NCBI RefSeq assembly: GCF_000710615.1
Contig: NZ_JDTH01000002.1
Coordinates: 1,852,082-1,916,081 of the forward strand
Source: Haladaptatus cibarius D43
GTDB lineage: Archaea > Halobacteriota > Halobacteria > Halobacteriales > Haladaptataceae
Direction: 5' to 3'
Length of the DNA: 64,000 bases
This document shows, one piece after another, positions 1 to 8,528 of this stretch. Positions within the stretch are counted from its first letter, which is position 1. Every line of letters starts with the position of its first letter. The notes below the pieces were generated by a model. That model saw only the letters and a list, made by a program, of their open reading frames with translations, did not search any database and had not been told where the DNA came from. A program made the position numbers and the translations under genes.

Positions 1-1075
1 GTGCAACTGCCATCTCCACCAAATCCCGGCGCATCAGCGGATATCGGTCGATCCGCTGGCCGAACGCTTCTCGGTTCGCGGCGCGAACTTTGCTCTCCAA
101 CAGCGCCCGACCGATGAGGCCACACGATGCGAACGCGTTGGCGATTCGTTCGAGATTGAGCATCTCGGATATGTATTTGAATCCGGATTCGGTGTCGCCC
201 ACGAGGTAGGCCTCCGTTTCCCGAAACTCGACTTCCGCCGTCGGGACGCTCACGGTACCGAGTTTGTCCTTCAGGCGACGAATGTAGAAATCGTTTTGCT
301 CGCCGTCGCGTTTCGTTTCGGAGACGAAAAACAGCGACAGTCCGGCGGTTCCTTCGGGTGCGTCGGGTCGCCGCGCGAGCGTGAGAATCGCACCGGAATC
401 GACGTTCGAGCAGAACCATTTTTCGCCTGTGAGTTTCCACAGGTCGTCCGATTCGTCACCCTCCGGGCGCTCTGCGATGGTTTCGGTTACACCCACGTCG
501 CTTCCGCCTTGACGCTCGGTGAGGAACATCGCCCCTTGCAGGAGGTCGTCGTAGTTCCGGGTCGTGAGTCCATCGTAAAAGTCGGAGAGGGAACCGTCAT
601 CGAAACGCTCTAACACGAGCGCGACACCGGCGGTCATGGCGACCGAGCAGGTCAGCCCCACGTCCGCGTAGGCCAGCAGGTAGTCCATCGTTAGATGGTG
701 AAGAATGGATTCCGGACTGTCCCTACCGGGTGGCGACCGAAACGAGTCGGCGACGATTCCTGCGCCGTAGGCCAGTTCCTCGTTTTCCAGTTGGGCCGGG
801 TGGTATTCTACTTCGTTGACGAGCGTTCCGAATCTGTCGTAGCGATGCAGTTCCGGGTCGTGGCGGTCGATTGTGTCCGAGTTGTCGGCAATTACTGTTC
901 CGACGGTGTCGCCGAACTCCTCGAATCGGTCTTCTGACCAGTCGCTCGCCCCGGTTCGGGCGACTTCCGAGCGAAGTACTGGGTCGTACTCCCAGTAGTT
1001 CATGCCGCGTCCCTGCTCGAACTGAGCGTAATCGAGCGAGGAAGAGTGGTCGAGTTGTTCGGGATTTGATGTCAT
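1..1075 (-). CDS. AidB-like acyl-CoA dehydrogenase (partial, C-terminus outside window)
   Basis: The ATG lies at 1075-1073 and the frame stays open to base 1, so about 358 N-terminal residues are present and the C-terminus is missing. The middle carries the segment FLTERQGGSDVG, the FAD/substrate-binding signature of the AidB branch of acyl-CoA dehydrogenases, followed by KLTGEKWFCSNVDSG. These proteins are flavoenzymes that oxidise acyl-CoA thioesters; AidB itself is linked to protection from DNA alkylation in bacteria. Family membership is clear. The substrate cannot be read from the sequence. It is cytoplasmic, with no signal peptide. Confidence 0.85.
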   Translation of the reverse strand, partial: MTSNPEQLDHSSSLDYAQFEQGRGMNYWEYDPVLRSEVARTGASDWSEDRFEEFGDTVGTVIADNSDTIDRHDPELHRYDRFGTLVNEVEYHPAQLENEELAYGAGIVADSFRSPPGRDSPESILHHLTMDYLLAYADVGLTCSVAMTAGVALVLERFDDGSLSDFYDGLTTRNYDDLLQGAMFLTERQGGSDVGVTETIAERPEGDESDDLWKLTGEKWFCSNVDSGAILTLARRPDAPEGTAGLSLFFVSETKRDGEQNDFYIRRLKDKLGTVSVPTAEVEFRETEAYLVGDTESGFKYISEMLNLERIANAFASCGLIGRALLESKVRAANREAFGQRIDRYPLMRRDLVEMAVA

Positions 1076-1103
1076 GCTACCGAACGAATCGGGTGCGAAG
1101 TAA

Positions 1104-1523
1104 TTAAACGATGTCCCGGTAGACACGGCCGAAGGCGATTCGCTGGAGGGTCGCAATCGCCGCATTTTCCTTTTCGTTGTAGGTCGCGGCAACCACGGTT
1201 TCTGTGGCGGGTGCGACGTGCCACGCGACGTTTTCGACGTTGTCGCTCCCTTCCACGTGAACGTCGAAGTTCTCGGGGATCGCGTCCTCGAACTCCTCGC
1301 GCGTTCCGGTGGTAACCGAGAGAAGCGAAGCGAACAGCGCGTCCCGAGCGGTTTCGATCACGTCGCCCGTTACGCGCTCGCGGTACTCCTCGCGGTCGAA
1401 TTCCATCGCTTTCGCCGTCTCCTTGACGACGGTTTGGGCCGCCGGGCCAACGGACTCGTACTGTTCGCGTGCTGTGGATTCGTCTTCAGGGGAGAAGGTT
1501 CCGTGCGTTTCCATACCCGGCAA
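1104..1523 (-). CDS. DUF5809 family protein
   Basis: An acidic protein of up to 139 residues that I recognise as the haloarchaeal DUF5809 family, by the opening METHGTFSPEDES, the central AMEFDREEYRERVTGDV and the ending AFGRVYRDIV. The family usually starts at METxG, so the ATG at 1514 (136 residues) is more likely than the ATG at 1523. No function is known and there are no catalytic motifs, membrane segments or cysteines. It sits 15 bp downstream of the DUF5810 gene on the same strand, a pairing I know from other haloarchaea, so the two are probably co-transcribed and may act together. Confidence 0.8.
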   Translation of the reverse strand: MPGMETHGTFSPEDESTAREQYESVGPAAQTVVKETAKAMEFDREEYRERVTGDVIETARDALFASLLSVTTGTREEFEDAIPENFDVHVEGSDNVENVAWHVAPATETVVAATYNEKENAAIATLQRIAFGRVYRDIV

Positions 1524-1538
1524 TTCACGGGGCGGGAA

Positions 1539-1997
1539 CTATTCGTTTTCGTCCTCGTCGTCTGCTTTTCTGTCAGTGTCTTCGTTCCCGTCAGCGTCTC
1601 CGTTCCCGTCAGTATCTCCGTTTTCGTCCAGCATCTCCTCGGTCATCTGTCGCGCTTCGTTGAGGATGGATTGGGCTTCCGCACCTATATTCGCGTCACG
1701 TCCGTAGCCGCCGGTTTGCTGGAGTTCGGTCTCTAAACTGCGTTCCTGCTGGCCGTGATGCTGATGGCCGTGGTCGTGAACCGTATCCTCGAACACCTGC
1801 GGATACTCCTCTTCCGAGGCGTGTTCCGTGACGCGCGATGCGAGTTCGTCCGGACTCTCCTCGCTCCATCCCGGCGTGTGCTCGTCCAACCACGTTTCGT
1901 GGTCGTCATCGCCGAGCATCGCGGCGAACGCGAGATGGTTGGCGAGGTGTTCCCCGTCGGACTGTGGCGTCTCGCAGACCGGACACGCAAATCCCAT
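1539..1997 (-). CDS. DUF5810 family zinc-finger protein
   Basis: A 152-residue protein opening MGFACPVCETPQSDGEHLANHLAF: a CxxC pair followed by two histidines, which reads as a C2H2-like zinc-binding site, then DDHETWLDEHTPGW. A His-rich patch (HDHGHQHHGQ) follows. The last 30 residues are a low-complexity Asp/Glu/Gly/Asn tail with repeated DGNGD-like units. This matches the haloarchaeal DUF5810 family. Function is unknown; a nucleic-acid or protein-binding role is only an inference from the finger. It is the first gene of a pair with DUF5809. Confidence 0.8.
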   Translation of the reverse strand: MGFACPVCETPQSDGEHLANHLAFAAMLGDDDHETWLDEHTPGWSEESPDELASRVTEHASEEEYPQVFEDTVHDHGHQHHGQQERSLETELQQTGGYGRDANIGAEAQSILNEARQMTEEMLDENGDTDGNGDADGNEDTDRKADDEDENE

Positions 1998-2054
1998 ATC
2001 GCCCTGTAGGAAACACAGACGGAAAAGCGGTTCAGTTCGGGCGATGGGAGCGAC

Positions 2055-2525
2055 TCAATCGAGTTCGACTATCATCACGAGCGCGCTCTCCCCGTCGCCG
2101 TAGTAGCGCGGCACGGTTCGAAAGTAGTGGAAACCGAACTCCTGATACAGGGAAATCGCGGGTTCGTTGCTCTCTCGCACCTCCAATTTGACGGAATGAA
2201 CACCGCGCGCTTGGAGGCCGTTGAGCGCGCGCAGCAACAGTTGCCGCCCGATTCCCTCCCCTCTGCGAGAGGGATGCACCGCGAGGTCTTTGATGTGGCC
2301 GAGCGCCCGCCCGTGATTTGGCACGATGTCCGCGACGACGTACCCGAGGATTTTCGAGTCGCCCGCGGCCACCAGAAACGTCGGTTCGCCGACGTAGCGC
2401 TGAAACGCGGAAAACGGCCACGGCTGGCTAAACGACGCCTTCTCGATGCGGAAGATGGCGAGCAAATCCGCGTCTTCGGCGGGGCGAATCGTGGGTGCGT
2501 CCGCCTCGTTCGCGGTAGTTGTCAC
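2055..2525 (-). CDS. rimI: Ribosomal protein S18-alanine N-acetyltransferase (RimI-type GNAT)
   Basis: A 156-residue single-domain GNAT acetyltransferase. The acetyl-CoA loop is seen as RRGEGIG (about residues 87-93) after the strand HIKDLAVHP. The C-terminal half has KLEVRESNEPAISLYQEFGF and a YYG..ESALVM ending, typical of RimI. In archaea this family acetylates protein N-termini, with broader specificity than bacterial RimI. It is cytoplasmic and looks monocistronic. An AT-rich stretch of about 100 bp separates it from the divergent exported-protein gene. Confidence 0.85.
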   Translation of the reverse strand: MTTTANEADAPTIRPAEDADLLAIFRIEKASFSQPWPFSAFQRYVGEPTFLVAAGDSKILGYVVADIVPNHGRALGHIKDLAVHPSRRGEGIGRQLLLRALNGLQARGVHSVKLEVRESNEPAISLYQEFGFHYFRTVPRYYGDGESALVMIVELD

Positions 2526-2654
2526 GGGTGGGGGTTCGGTCTAATGAGACAAAGCCTTGACGTCCGAACTACTCATCACAAGAATATATAAATTATAAAT
2601 AGTTAATATAAAATAAGAAAACTTATTATATTGATTCTAACCACAAAATGTTTC

Positions 2655-3695
2655 ATGACAGGAAAAGACAATAACAAGTCGACTGCAAACCGGCGTAACG
2701 TACTCCAAGGAATTGGTGCTGCAGGTGGACTGGCAGTCCTCGGCACACCGCTTGCAATGAGTGGAATAGCCCAAGGTATGGATGGTAGTTGCACCGAAGT
2801 TTCGAATGTTGATTGCGGTTCGTTTTCCGGATCAGATTGTCCTGAAAAATTATGGAAATGTTCTGATAAGTGAGAGAGTACAGAAAGTGTTGGTTTTATA
2901 ACACAAGGATCTGCTCTGGCTTGGTACGAGGCTGTCTGGCACCCAAAACGTAATGCTTGGCTTCATGATATGGCCATTGATGCAACTATGTGTGGTAGAT
3001 GGGACAACCCACAGGTTTCAGGATATACCCGGTCGTCTAAGATTGGAGGACAGTACTACGATATGACCCTGGGCAACACAGATAGATGGAGTATAGACCC
3101 AGACTCTAATAACAGTTACTTCGGTGTTTATCCGCACAGTGGTAGTAACGATGTACTCCCAGATTCGATAGAACTCGTTGCCGACGTAGGACTCGGAATG
3201 TTACACCCCGGTGTCGCATTCGCTCTCGCGGTTGATGATATTGCAGAATCTCTATCAGATAATAATGGTGTTAGCCAAGTTTCGGACGGGTGGGAATTAA
3301 CACATCATCCGAGTGCTTTCGAAGATAGATGGACTGATTGTAAGCATTTCCAGCGTTTCTTCGTTGAGGCACCACAAGATGTGATCCCAACTGCTGAACA
3401 TCTAAATATAAAGGTGGGGTGTAATTACGGCTACTTAGGCAATAATGCAACCGAAAGCGAATACTCTCTCATCTTCGGCCAAGATAGTGCAGATGAACCA
3501 TCGGTTAGCACCATGTTGGCGCAAGAAGATGGGACTATCGACTTAAATCCGGAAAACATGAGTCAAGAGACTAAAGACCGGTTTGGTATTAAGAAGATAG
3601 ATAATACCAAGACATCAGTAAATGATTCTGACACCGGGACAGGGACTCCAAAATACGTTGCCAAAAACTTCCCAATTAGCGCCAATATAAAATAG
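2655..3695 (+). pseudogene. Tat-exported Cys-containing protein, frame interrupted by a single TGA
   Basis: From ATG 2655 a protein starts with a Tat signal (ANRRNVLQGIGAAGG, then a hydrophobic stretch) and a Cys-rich segment. A TGA at 2871-2873 ends it after 72 residues. The same frame then continues without another stop to 3695, giving 273 further sense codons. The first 32 of these (2874-2969, starting ESTESVGFITQG) come before the next ATG at 2970, which argues that the two halves were one gene of 346 codons. A CGA-to-TGA or TGG-to-TGA change would explain it. Base composition is AT-rich compared with neighbours, suggesting an acquired accessory gene. I do not recognise the family. A start at ATG 2631 is possible but lies before the expected Tat n-region. 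Confidence 0.7.
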
Positions 3696-3757
3696 AGCAA
3701 CATACTTGCTTTTCCAAAGAAAGAAAATTTATAACTATGAGAGAAGGATAGGGCGAT

Positions 3758-3970
3758 ATGAATCTCTCAGAAATAGCAGTTTCCGCCATATTAATCGTGG
3801 CAATAGGTTTGATCTGGATATTATTTCCTAGGGCAATTTTCAAACTTCGAAATACGCCAGGAATAAACAAAGAAACAGAGCTGAACGAATCAGGTGTAAT
3901 TTTTTATCGTATCATTGTCATGTTAATAATTGTAGTTGGCCTATTTTTAATATATTTCGAATACTTTTGA
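3758..3970 (+). CDS. Small two-helix membrane protein
   Basis: A 70-residue protein with a hydrophobic segment at about residues 6-23, a short polar loop (FPRAIFKLRN then a charged stretch) and a second hydrophobic segment at about 48-67. A TATA-like AAATTTATAA lies about 30 bp upstream of the ATG, consistent with a short-leader transcript. It belongs to the same AT-rich island as the interrupted Tat-protein gene. Topology and loop resemble the 72-residue protein at 52509-52727. Function is unknown. Confidence 0.65.
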   Translation: MNLSEIAVSAILIVAIGLIWILFPRAIFKLRNTPGINKETELNESGVIFYRIIVMLIIVVGLFLIYFEYF

Positions 3971-4025
3971 TCTTTAACTGCGATTCTGTGCAGCCTCGTT
4001 AAAATTGGAAAATAAAAGCTCGCGC

Positions 4026-6005
4026 TTAGTCGTCAGCAGGTGCCGCGCTGTCGCCGGACTCGGCCTGCTTTTTCGTGTGCGAGAGCTTGCCACCGTCTGC
4101 GAGGATACGGCGTTCGCGCTCGGAGGCGTCGAGGTTCGCGGTGAGTTCCCAGTCGTCGTTCACGCGAACCGTGAACTCTTCCTGACCGGAGCGGACTGCT
4201 TCCGCAACGTCGTCAACGACTTCGATGTCGTCGCCCTGCTCGATTTGCTCGTAATCGTCCGCGTCGATTTCGAGGGGGAGCAGACCGAAGTTGAAGAGAT
4301 TCGCTTTGTGGATGCGGGCGAAGCTCTGTGCGAGCACACCTTCGACACCGAGGAACATCGGGCACAGGGCCGCGTGTTCGCGGGAGCTACCCTGACCGTA
4401 GTTCTCGCCAGCGACGAGGAAGCCGCCGTCTGCGTCGAGTGCGCGCTGTGCGAACGAGTCGTCAACGCGCGAGAGGGTGAACTCGGAGAGTTTCGGGATG
4501 TTCGACCGGTACATCAGGATATCCTGCGTCGCAGGGATGATGTGGTCGGTCGTGATGTTGTCCTGCATCTTGAGCAGGGCAGGGCCTGCGAGGTTGGATT
4601 CGAGTTCGTCCTTCAGCGGCACGTCGCCGATGTTCGGGCCTTTGATGAGGTCGTCGTCCACGGCCTCGTCGGGGGAGATGAGGTCTGGGTCGTCGGCGCT
4701 GGTGCCGTACTTGTCGCCCATTTCGACGCCCGGTGCGTCTAAATCGCCGAGTTCGTCGGCGAGGTCGCGTGGGTCGATGATTTCGCCCTTGATTGCCGCC
4801 GCCGTGGCGACTTCCGGCGAACAGAGGTAGACCGAGTCGTCCTCGATTCCGGAGCGACCTTCGAAGTTGCGGTTGAAGGTTCGGAGCGAGACGGAGTCGG
4901 ATGCCGGAACGTGACCGATACCGATACAGGCACCACAGGTCGCCTCGGAGAAGTTGACGCCAGCGGCCATCATCTCTGCGACCCAGCCCTCGCGGGCGAG
5001 CATCTCGGAGGCCTGCTTGGAACCGGGTGCGACGATGAGGTCGGTTTTCCGGTCTACTGTGCGGTCTTCGAGCATTTTCGCGGCGGGGAGAATGTCCTCG
5101 TAGCCACCGTTCGTACAGGAACCGAGAATGACTTGGTCAACGGATTCGCCAGCGACTTCGCGGACGGGAACGACGTTGTCCGGCATCGACGGCTGTGCGA
5201 TGAGCGGTTCGAGGTCAGAGAGGTCGATGACGATTTCGTCGTCGTACTCCGCGTCGTCGTCGGGCGTGAGTTCGACGTATTCGTCCTCGCGGCCGAGTCG
5301 GGAGAGCCAGTCTTCCGTCTCCTCGTCGGTCGGGAAGATGGAAGTCGTCGCGCCGAGTTCCGTACCCATGTTCGTGATGGTCGTTCGCTCGGGAACGGTG
5401 AGCGTTTCGACGCCGGGGCCGGTGTATTCGAATATTTTGCCGACGCCGCCTTTTACGGAGAGGCGACGGAGCATCTCAAGGATGACGTCCTTGGCAGTTG
5501 CCCATTCTGGGAGTTCGCCTTCGAGTCGAACGCTGACGATTTCGGGCATCTCGATGTAGTACGGGCCGCCACCCATGGCGACTGCGACGTCGAGTCCGCC
5601 GGAACCGATTGCGAGTTCGCCCAGTCCGCCGGGGGTCGGCGTGTGGGAGTCCGAACCGAGCATCGTCTTGCCGGGTGCGGCAAAGTTCTCCTTGTGGACG
5701 TTGTGACAGATACCGTTGCCGGGGCGGGAGTAGTGTGCGCCGAACGTGCCTGCCGCCGAGCGGAGGAATCGGTGGTCGTCCGTGTTTTTAAAGTCGAACT
5801 GATAGGTCTGGTGGTCACAGTACTGCGCGGCGACTTCGGTCTGGACTTCGTCCATGTCGAGCGCCTCGAACTGGAGCCAGACGAGGGTGCCAGTCGTGTC
5901 CTGTGTAAGAACTTGGTCGATCTCGATTCCGATTTCTTCACCGGTTTCGAGTTCGCCCTCGACGAGGTGGTCGTCGAGAATCTTTTCCGTCAGTGTTTGT
6001 CCCAT
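4026..6005 (-). CDS. acn: Aconitate hydratase
   Basis: A 659-residue aconitase that interconverts citrate and isocitrate in the TCA cycle. The [4Fe-4S] ligands are visible as Cys297 (GSCTNGG) and Cys357/Cys360 (TCGACIGIG). Other family blocks are GSDSHTPTPGGLGELAIGSG (about 117-136) and, in the C-terminal swivel domain, GENYGQGSSREHAA. The swivel domain is fused at the C-terminus as in other single-chain aconitases. The protein is acidic, with a disordered Ala/Asp-rich end. It is divergent from the dUTPase gene and appears monocistronic. Confidence 0.95.
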   Translation of the reverse strand: MGQTLTEKILDDHLVEGELETGEEIGIEIDQVLTQDTTGTLVWLQFEALDMDEVQTEVAAQYCDHQTYQFDFKNTDDHRFLRSAAGTFGAHYSRPGNGICHNVHKENFAAPGKTMLGSDSHTPTPGGLGELAIGSGGLDVAVAMGGGPYYIEMPEIVSVRLEGELPEWATAKDVILEMLRRLSVKGGVGKIFEYTGPGVETLTVPERTTITNMGTELGATTSIFPTDEETEDWLSRLGREDEYVELTPDDDAEYDDEIVIDLSDLEPLIAQPSMPDNVVPVREVAGESVDQVILGSCTNGGYEDILPAAKMLEDRTVDRKTDLIVAPGSKQASEMLAREGWVAEMMAAGVNFSEATCGACIGIGHVPASDSVSLRTFNRNFEGRSGIEDDSVYLCSPEVATAAAIKGEIIDPRDLADELGDLDAPGVEMGDKYGTSADDPDLISPDEAVDDDLIKGPNIGDVPLKDELESNLAGPALLKMQDNITTDHIIPATQDILMYRSNIPKLSEFTLSRVDDSFAQRALDADGGFLVAGENYGQGSSREHAALCPMFLGVEGVLAQSFARIHKANLFNFGLLPLEIDADDYEQIEQGDDIEVVDDVAEAVRSGQEEFTVRVNDDWELTANLDASERERRILADGGKLSHTKKQAESGDSAAPADD

Positions 6006-6185
6006 ATCGGTCGAATATCGACTCTCCGAAGGTATAAATCCCGCGTGTTTACGTTTTCATCGTTCGTGGTAAATTCGGCTCTCGTCCGGCAATTCTTTCG
6101 AAATCTAAGCCAAACGAATGCCAACACGGAACAACCGACGCACCGATTCGACACGATTTTTACGGGTAGAACTGAAGAACGTGGT

Positions 6186-6677
6186 ATGTTCCGGAGTGGG
6201 ACGTTCGTTGCAGAGCACATCGCGGAAACCACAGACGAGCAGGTTCAGCCCAACGGGGTCGATTTGACGCTGGAAGCCGTGTACGAACAGCGCGATTCCG
6301 GCCGAATCGGTCGGGAGGAAAAAGAAATCGGTGACCGACAGCGAATCGAGTCCGAGCAAGTCGGCGAAAACGTACCGGAAACGTACTACCTCCCGAAAGG
6401 GGCGTACATCGTCCAGTACGCGGAAACGGTACGGATTCCGGAAAACCACGTCGGCTATATTTATCCACGCTCGTCGCTCATGCGCAACTCCTGCATGCTC
6501 AACACGGCAGTTTGGGACGCAGGCTACGAAGGCAAAGGCGAGGGACTGCTACAGGTTCATCACGACATCGAACTCGAACGGGGTGCACGAATTGCACAAC
6601 TCGTGTTCGGCGAAGCGAGCCACGAGACAACCTACGACGGCGATTATCAGGGCGAGAACATCGAACCGGTTTCGTAG
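6186..6677 (+). CDS. dut: dUTPase / dCTP-deaminase-family protein
   Basis: A 163-residue protein of the dCTP deaminase/dUTPase fold. Visible motifs are YIYPRSSLMRN (nucleotide-binding RSS), AVWDAGYEGKGEG (active-site strand carrying both an Asp and a Glu) and GARIAQLVF near the end. Haloarchaeal orthologues are annotated as deoxyuridine 5'-triphosphate nucleotidohydrolase, keeping dUTP out of DNA and making dUMP for dTMP synthesis. The start at ATG 6186 follows a TATA-like TTTTTA at about 6151-6158. The same frame is open far upstream, antisense to aconitase, but that part is not coding. Whether it also deaminates dCTP is open. Confidence 0.85.
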   Translation: MFRSGTFVAEHIAETTDEQVQPNGVDLTLEAVYEQRDSGRIGREEKEIGDRQRIESEQVGENVPETYYLPKGAYIVQYAETVRIPENHVGYIYPRSSLMRNSCMLNTAVWDAGYEGKGEGLLQVHHDIELERGARIAQLVFGEASHETTYDGDYQGENIEPVS

Positions 6678-6766
6678 GAATAAACCACGACAAGGTTGTT
6701 TCAGCATCATTTTTGTGGAAATTACGTAGAATAGAATGTTTCAACTCTTGGCGGAAAGTGTTTAGT

Positions 6767-6774
6767 TTATTTAT
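6767..6774 (+). promoter_or_regulatory. TATA box of the subtilase gene
   Basis: The AT-rich element TTTATTTA sits about 22-26 bp upstream of ATG 6793. This spacing predicts a leaderless transcript starting at or next to that ATG. It would exclude the upstream GTG at 6781 as the start codon. Confidence 0.55.
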
Positions 6775-6792
6775 TTCAGAGTGGAATATGGG

Positions 6793-8226
6793 ATGGTTGA
6801 TACCCAACCACACGGACGGCGGCGATTCCTGAAAGCAACCGGCGCAGCGGCAGTCGCGTCGGCAATACCATTCAGCGGCACTGCGAGTGCGGGTGACGGG
6901 ATTATCGACGGCGCGTTCGACCTTGCGACAAGCGCGCTCCAGCAGTCCCTCGTCGTGTTCGACAGCAACGACGACGTTGACCAGTTGGGCACGCTTGACC
7001 TCGTGAATGGCTACCACAAGTTCGAGGTACTTCCTATCGGATACACCGAACTCTCCGTGAATCAATTGAAGACGTTGGCCGACTGGGACTCGGTTCGATA
7101 CATTCAGAAGAACGTCGAACTGGACTACTACAACGAGGACATACGGGAGGTGACCAACGTTTCCGAAGTGCAATCGAGCGACTACACCGGGGGCGGCGTT
7201 CACACCGCAGTTATCGACTCGGGAGTCGATGGCGACCACCCCGACCTCGATTCGAGCCTCGTTGCAAACTGGCGATGGGTTGGTAATCCGCTCGGCGAAC
7301 CGACTCTCTGGGTTCCGGCCGGGGACTTGGACACCGACGACAACGGTCACGGAACCCACTGTTCCGGGACGGTCGCTGGCGATGGAACGAAAAGCGACGG
7401 GCAACAGAGGGGAATGGCTCCCGACGCCGACCTCACCGTTTACTCGGCGGGGCTAGCACTGCTCATCGTGAAACCGGTGGCCGCGTTCGACCACCTGCTC
7501 GCGCGGCAGAAAGCGGGTGAGACGGACATCTCCGTCATCTCGAACTCCTACGGGTCTTCGAACGGAAATGCGTTCAACCCGGACGACGCGCTGAACGTCG
7601 CCACATGGGAGGCGTGGCAGGAAGGACTTCTGCCGGTGTTCGCGGCGGGCAACTCCGGGCCGAGTACGAACACGCTCAACCAGTACGCCAAGGCGCCCAA
7701 CGTGCTGGGCGTCGCCGCAACGAGAGACGACAAGACGGTTACGGACTTCTCCTCGCGCGGGCGCGAGCAAAGTGCCAGTCCGAGCAACTGGAACCGCAAA
7801 ACGGCACTCGATAATTTGGAGCAGTATCGCAACGACGGGTCGCCATCCGGGCCGCTTGGAATCTACCGACCGGGAATCGGTGCGCCCGGAAACGCCATCG
7901 TCAGCACGATGGCACCGACAGACCCACTCAACCTGCAGGGAGCAGACACCGACCTGTGGTACGCAAGCATCAGCGGGACGAGTATGGCCTGCCCGGCAGT
8001 CGCCGGAATTGCGACCCTCCTCGTCGATGCCTATCGACAGAACAACGGCAGCTCGCCGACGCCCGCAGAACTGCTGAACACGATGACAGCGGAGGCGGAA
8101 GACGCAGTCAGTAGCTACACGCCGTGGAACATCGGTTCTGGATTCGCGAACGCGGAGTCCGCCGTCACTCGTGCAGAGAACGGAAATATGGCCACGTACA
8201 GCGACGTGAGCCTCGTGAACTACTGA
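6793..8226 (+). CDS. Secreted subtilisin-like serine protease (halolysin type, S8)
   Basis: A 477-residue preproprotein. A Tat signal (GRRRFLKATGAAAVASA) is followed by a propeptide of about 90 residues with an inhibitor-like segment ending near WDSVRYIQKNVELDYY. The S8 catalytic domain carries Asp142 (AVIDSGVDGDHPD), His186 (DDNGHGTHCSGT) and Ser397 (SISGTSMACPAVAG), plus the oxyanion Asn in AAGNSG. Folding before Tat export is typical of haloarchaeal extracellular proteases. There is no long C-terminal extension, so it is shorter than some halolysins. ATG 6793 is preferred over GTG 6781 because of the TATA spacing. Confidence 0.93.
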   Translation: MVDTQPHGRRRFLKATGAAAVASAIPFSGTASAGDGIIDGAFDLATSALQQSLVVFDSNDDVDQLGTLDLVNGYHKFEVLPIGYTELSVNQLKTLADWDSVRYIQKNVELDYYNEDIREVTNVSEVQSSDYTGGGVHTAVIDSGVDGDHPDLDSSLVANWRWVGNPLGEPTLWVPAGDLDTDDNGHGTHCSGTVAGDGTKSDGQQRGMAPDADLTVYSAGLALLIVKPVAAFDHLLARQKAGETDISVISNSYGSSNGNAFNPDDALNVATWEAWQEGLLPVFAAGNSGPSTNTLNQYAKAPNVLGVAATRDDKTVTDFSSRGREQSASPSNWNRKTALDNLEQYRNDGSPSGPLGIYRPGIGAPGNAIVSTMAPTDPLNLQGADTDLWYASISGTSMACPAVAGIATLLVDAYRQNNGSSPTPAELLNTMTAEAEDAVSSYTPWNIGSGFANAESAVTRAENGNMATYSDVSLVNY

Positions 8227-8318
8227 ACTGAGAGTTTCAGAAACCTCACCGGGGCGACCACAGAAATCGACACATCTATTTTTATCGAATTGCCACAGTC
8301 AGTCGGTCGAAGCGACTG

Positions 8319-8429
8319 ATGTCTTCAGACGTAATAAAAGAGTGTGACAACTGCAGCGAACAGGTACTCGATGTGTATCTCGAAGACGGACTGTGTTCGG
8401 ACTGTCGTAACGAAGCCAACACAGAGTGA
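8319..8429 (+). CDS. 36-residue zinc-finger microprotein
   Basis: ATG 8319 to TGA 8429 encodes 36 residues with two CxxC knuckles, CDNC and CSDC, 15 residues apart, separated by an acidic loop (VLDVYLEDG). This is the signature of a compact four-cysteine zinc finger. A TATA-like TATTTTTAT lies at 8277-8285, about 34 bp upstream of the ATG, so the gene has its own promoter. An inverted repeat, CAGTCG and CGACTG, lies just before the ATG. Many haloarchaeal zinc-finger microproteins of this size exist and most have no known function. It is too short for standard ORF cutoffs. Confidence 0.75.
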   Translation: MSSDVIKECDNCSEQVLDVYLEDGLCSDCRNEANTE

Positions 8430-8528
8430 CGAATGCCACGCACGAGTGCCGACAACTGAAACACGAGTGGTCGAACGCAACTATTTCGAAACGAAAGGGT
8501 TTTTCAACGGTTCTTCGCACTGACAAGC

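Noticed and set aside
2871-2873. Selenocysteine codon at the TGA
   Set aside because: Haloarchaea are not known to have selenocysteine machinery, and no SECIS-like element was identified.
4911-6185. Long plus-strand open frame running into the dUTPase gene
   Set aside because: It is antisense to aconitase, whose motifs are unambiguous; only the part from ATG 6186 reads as a protein family.
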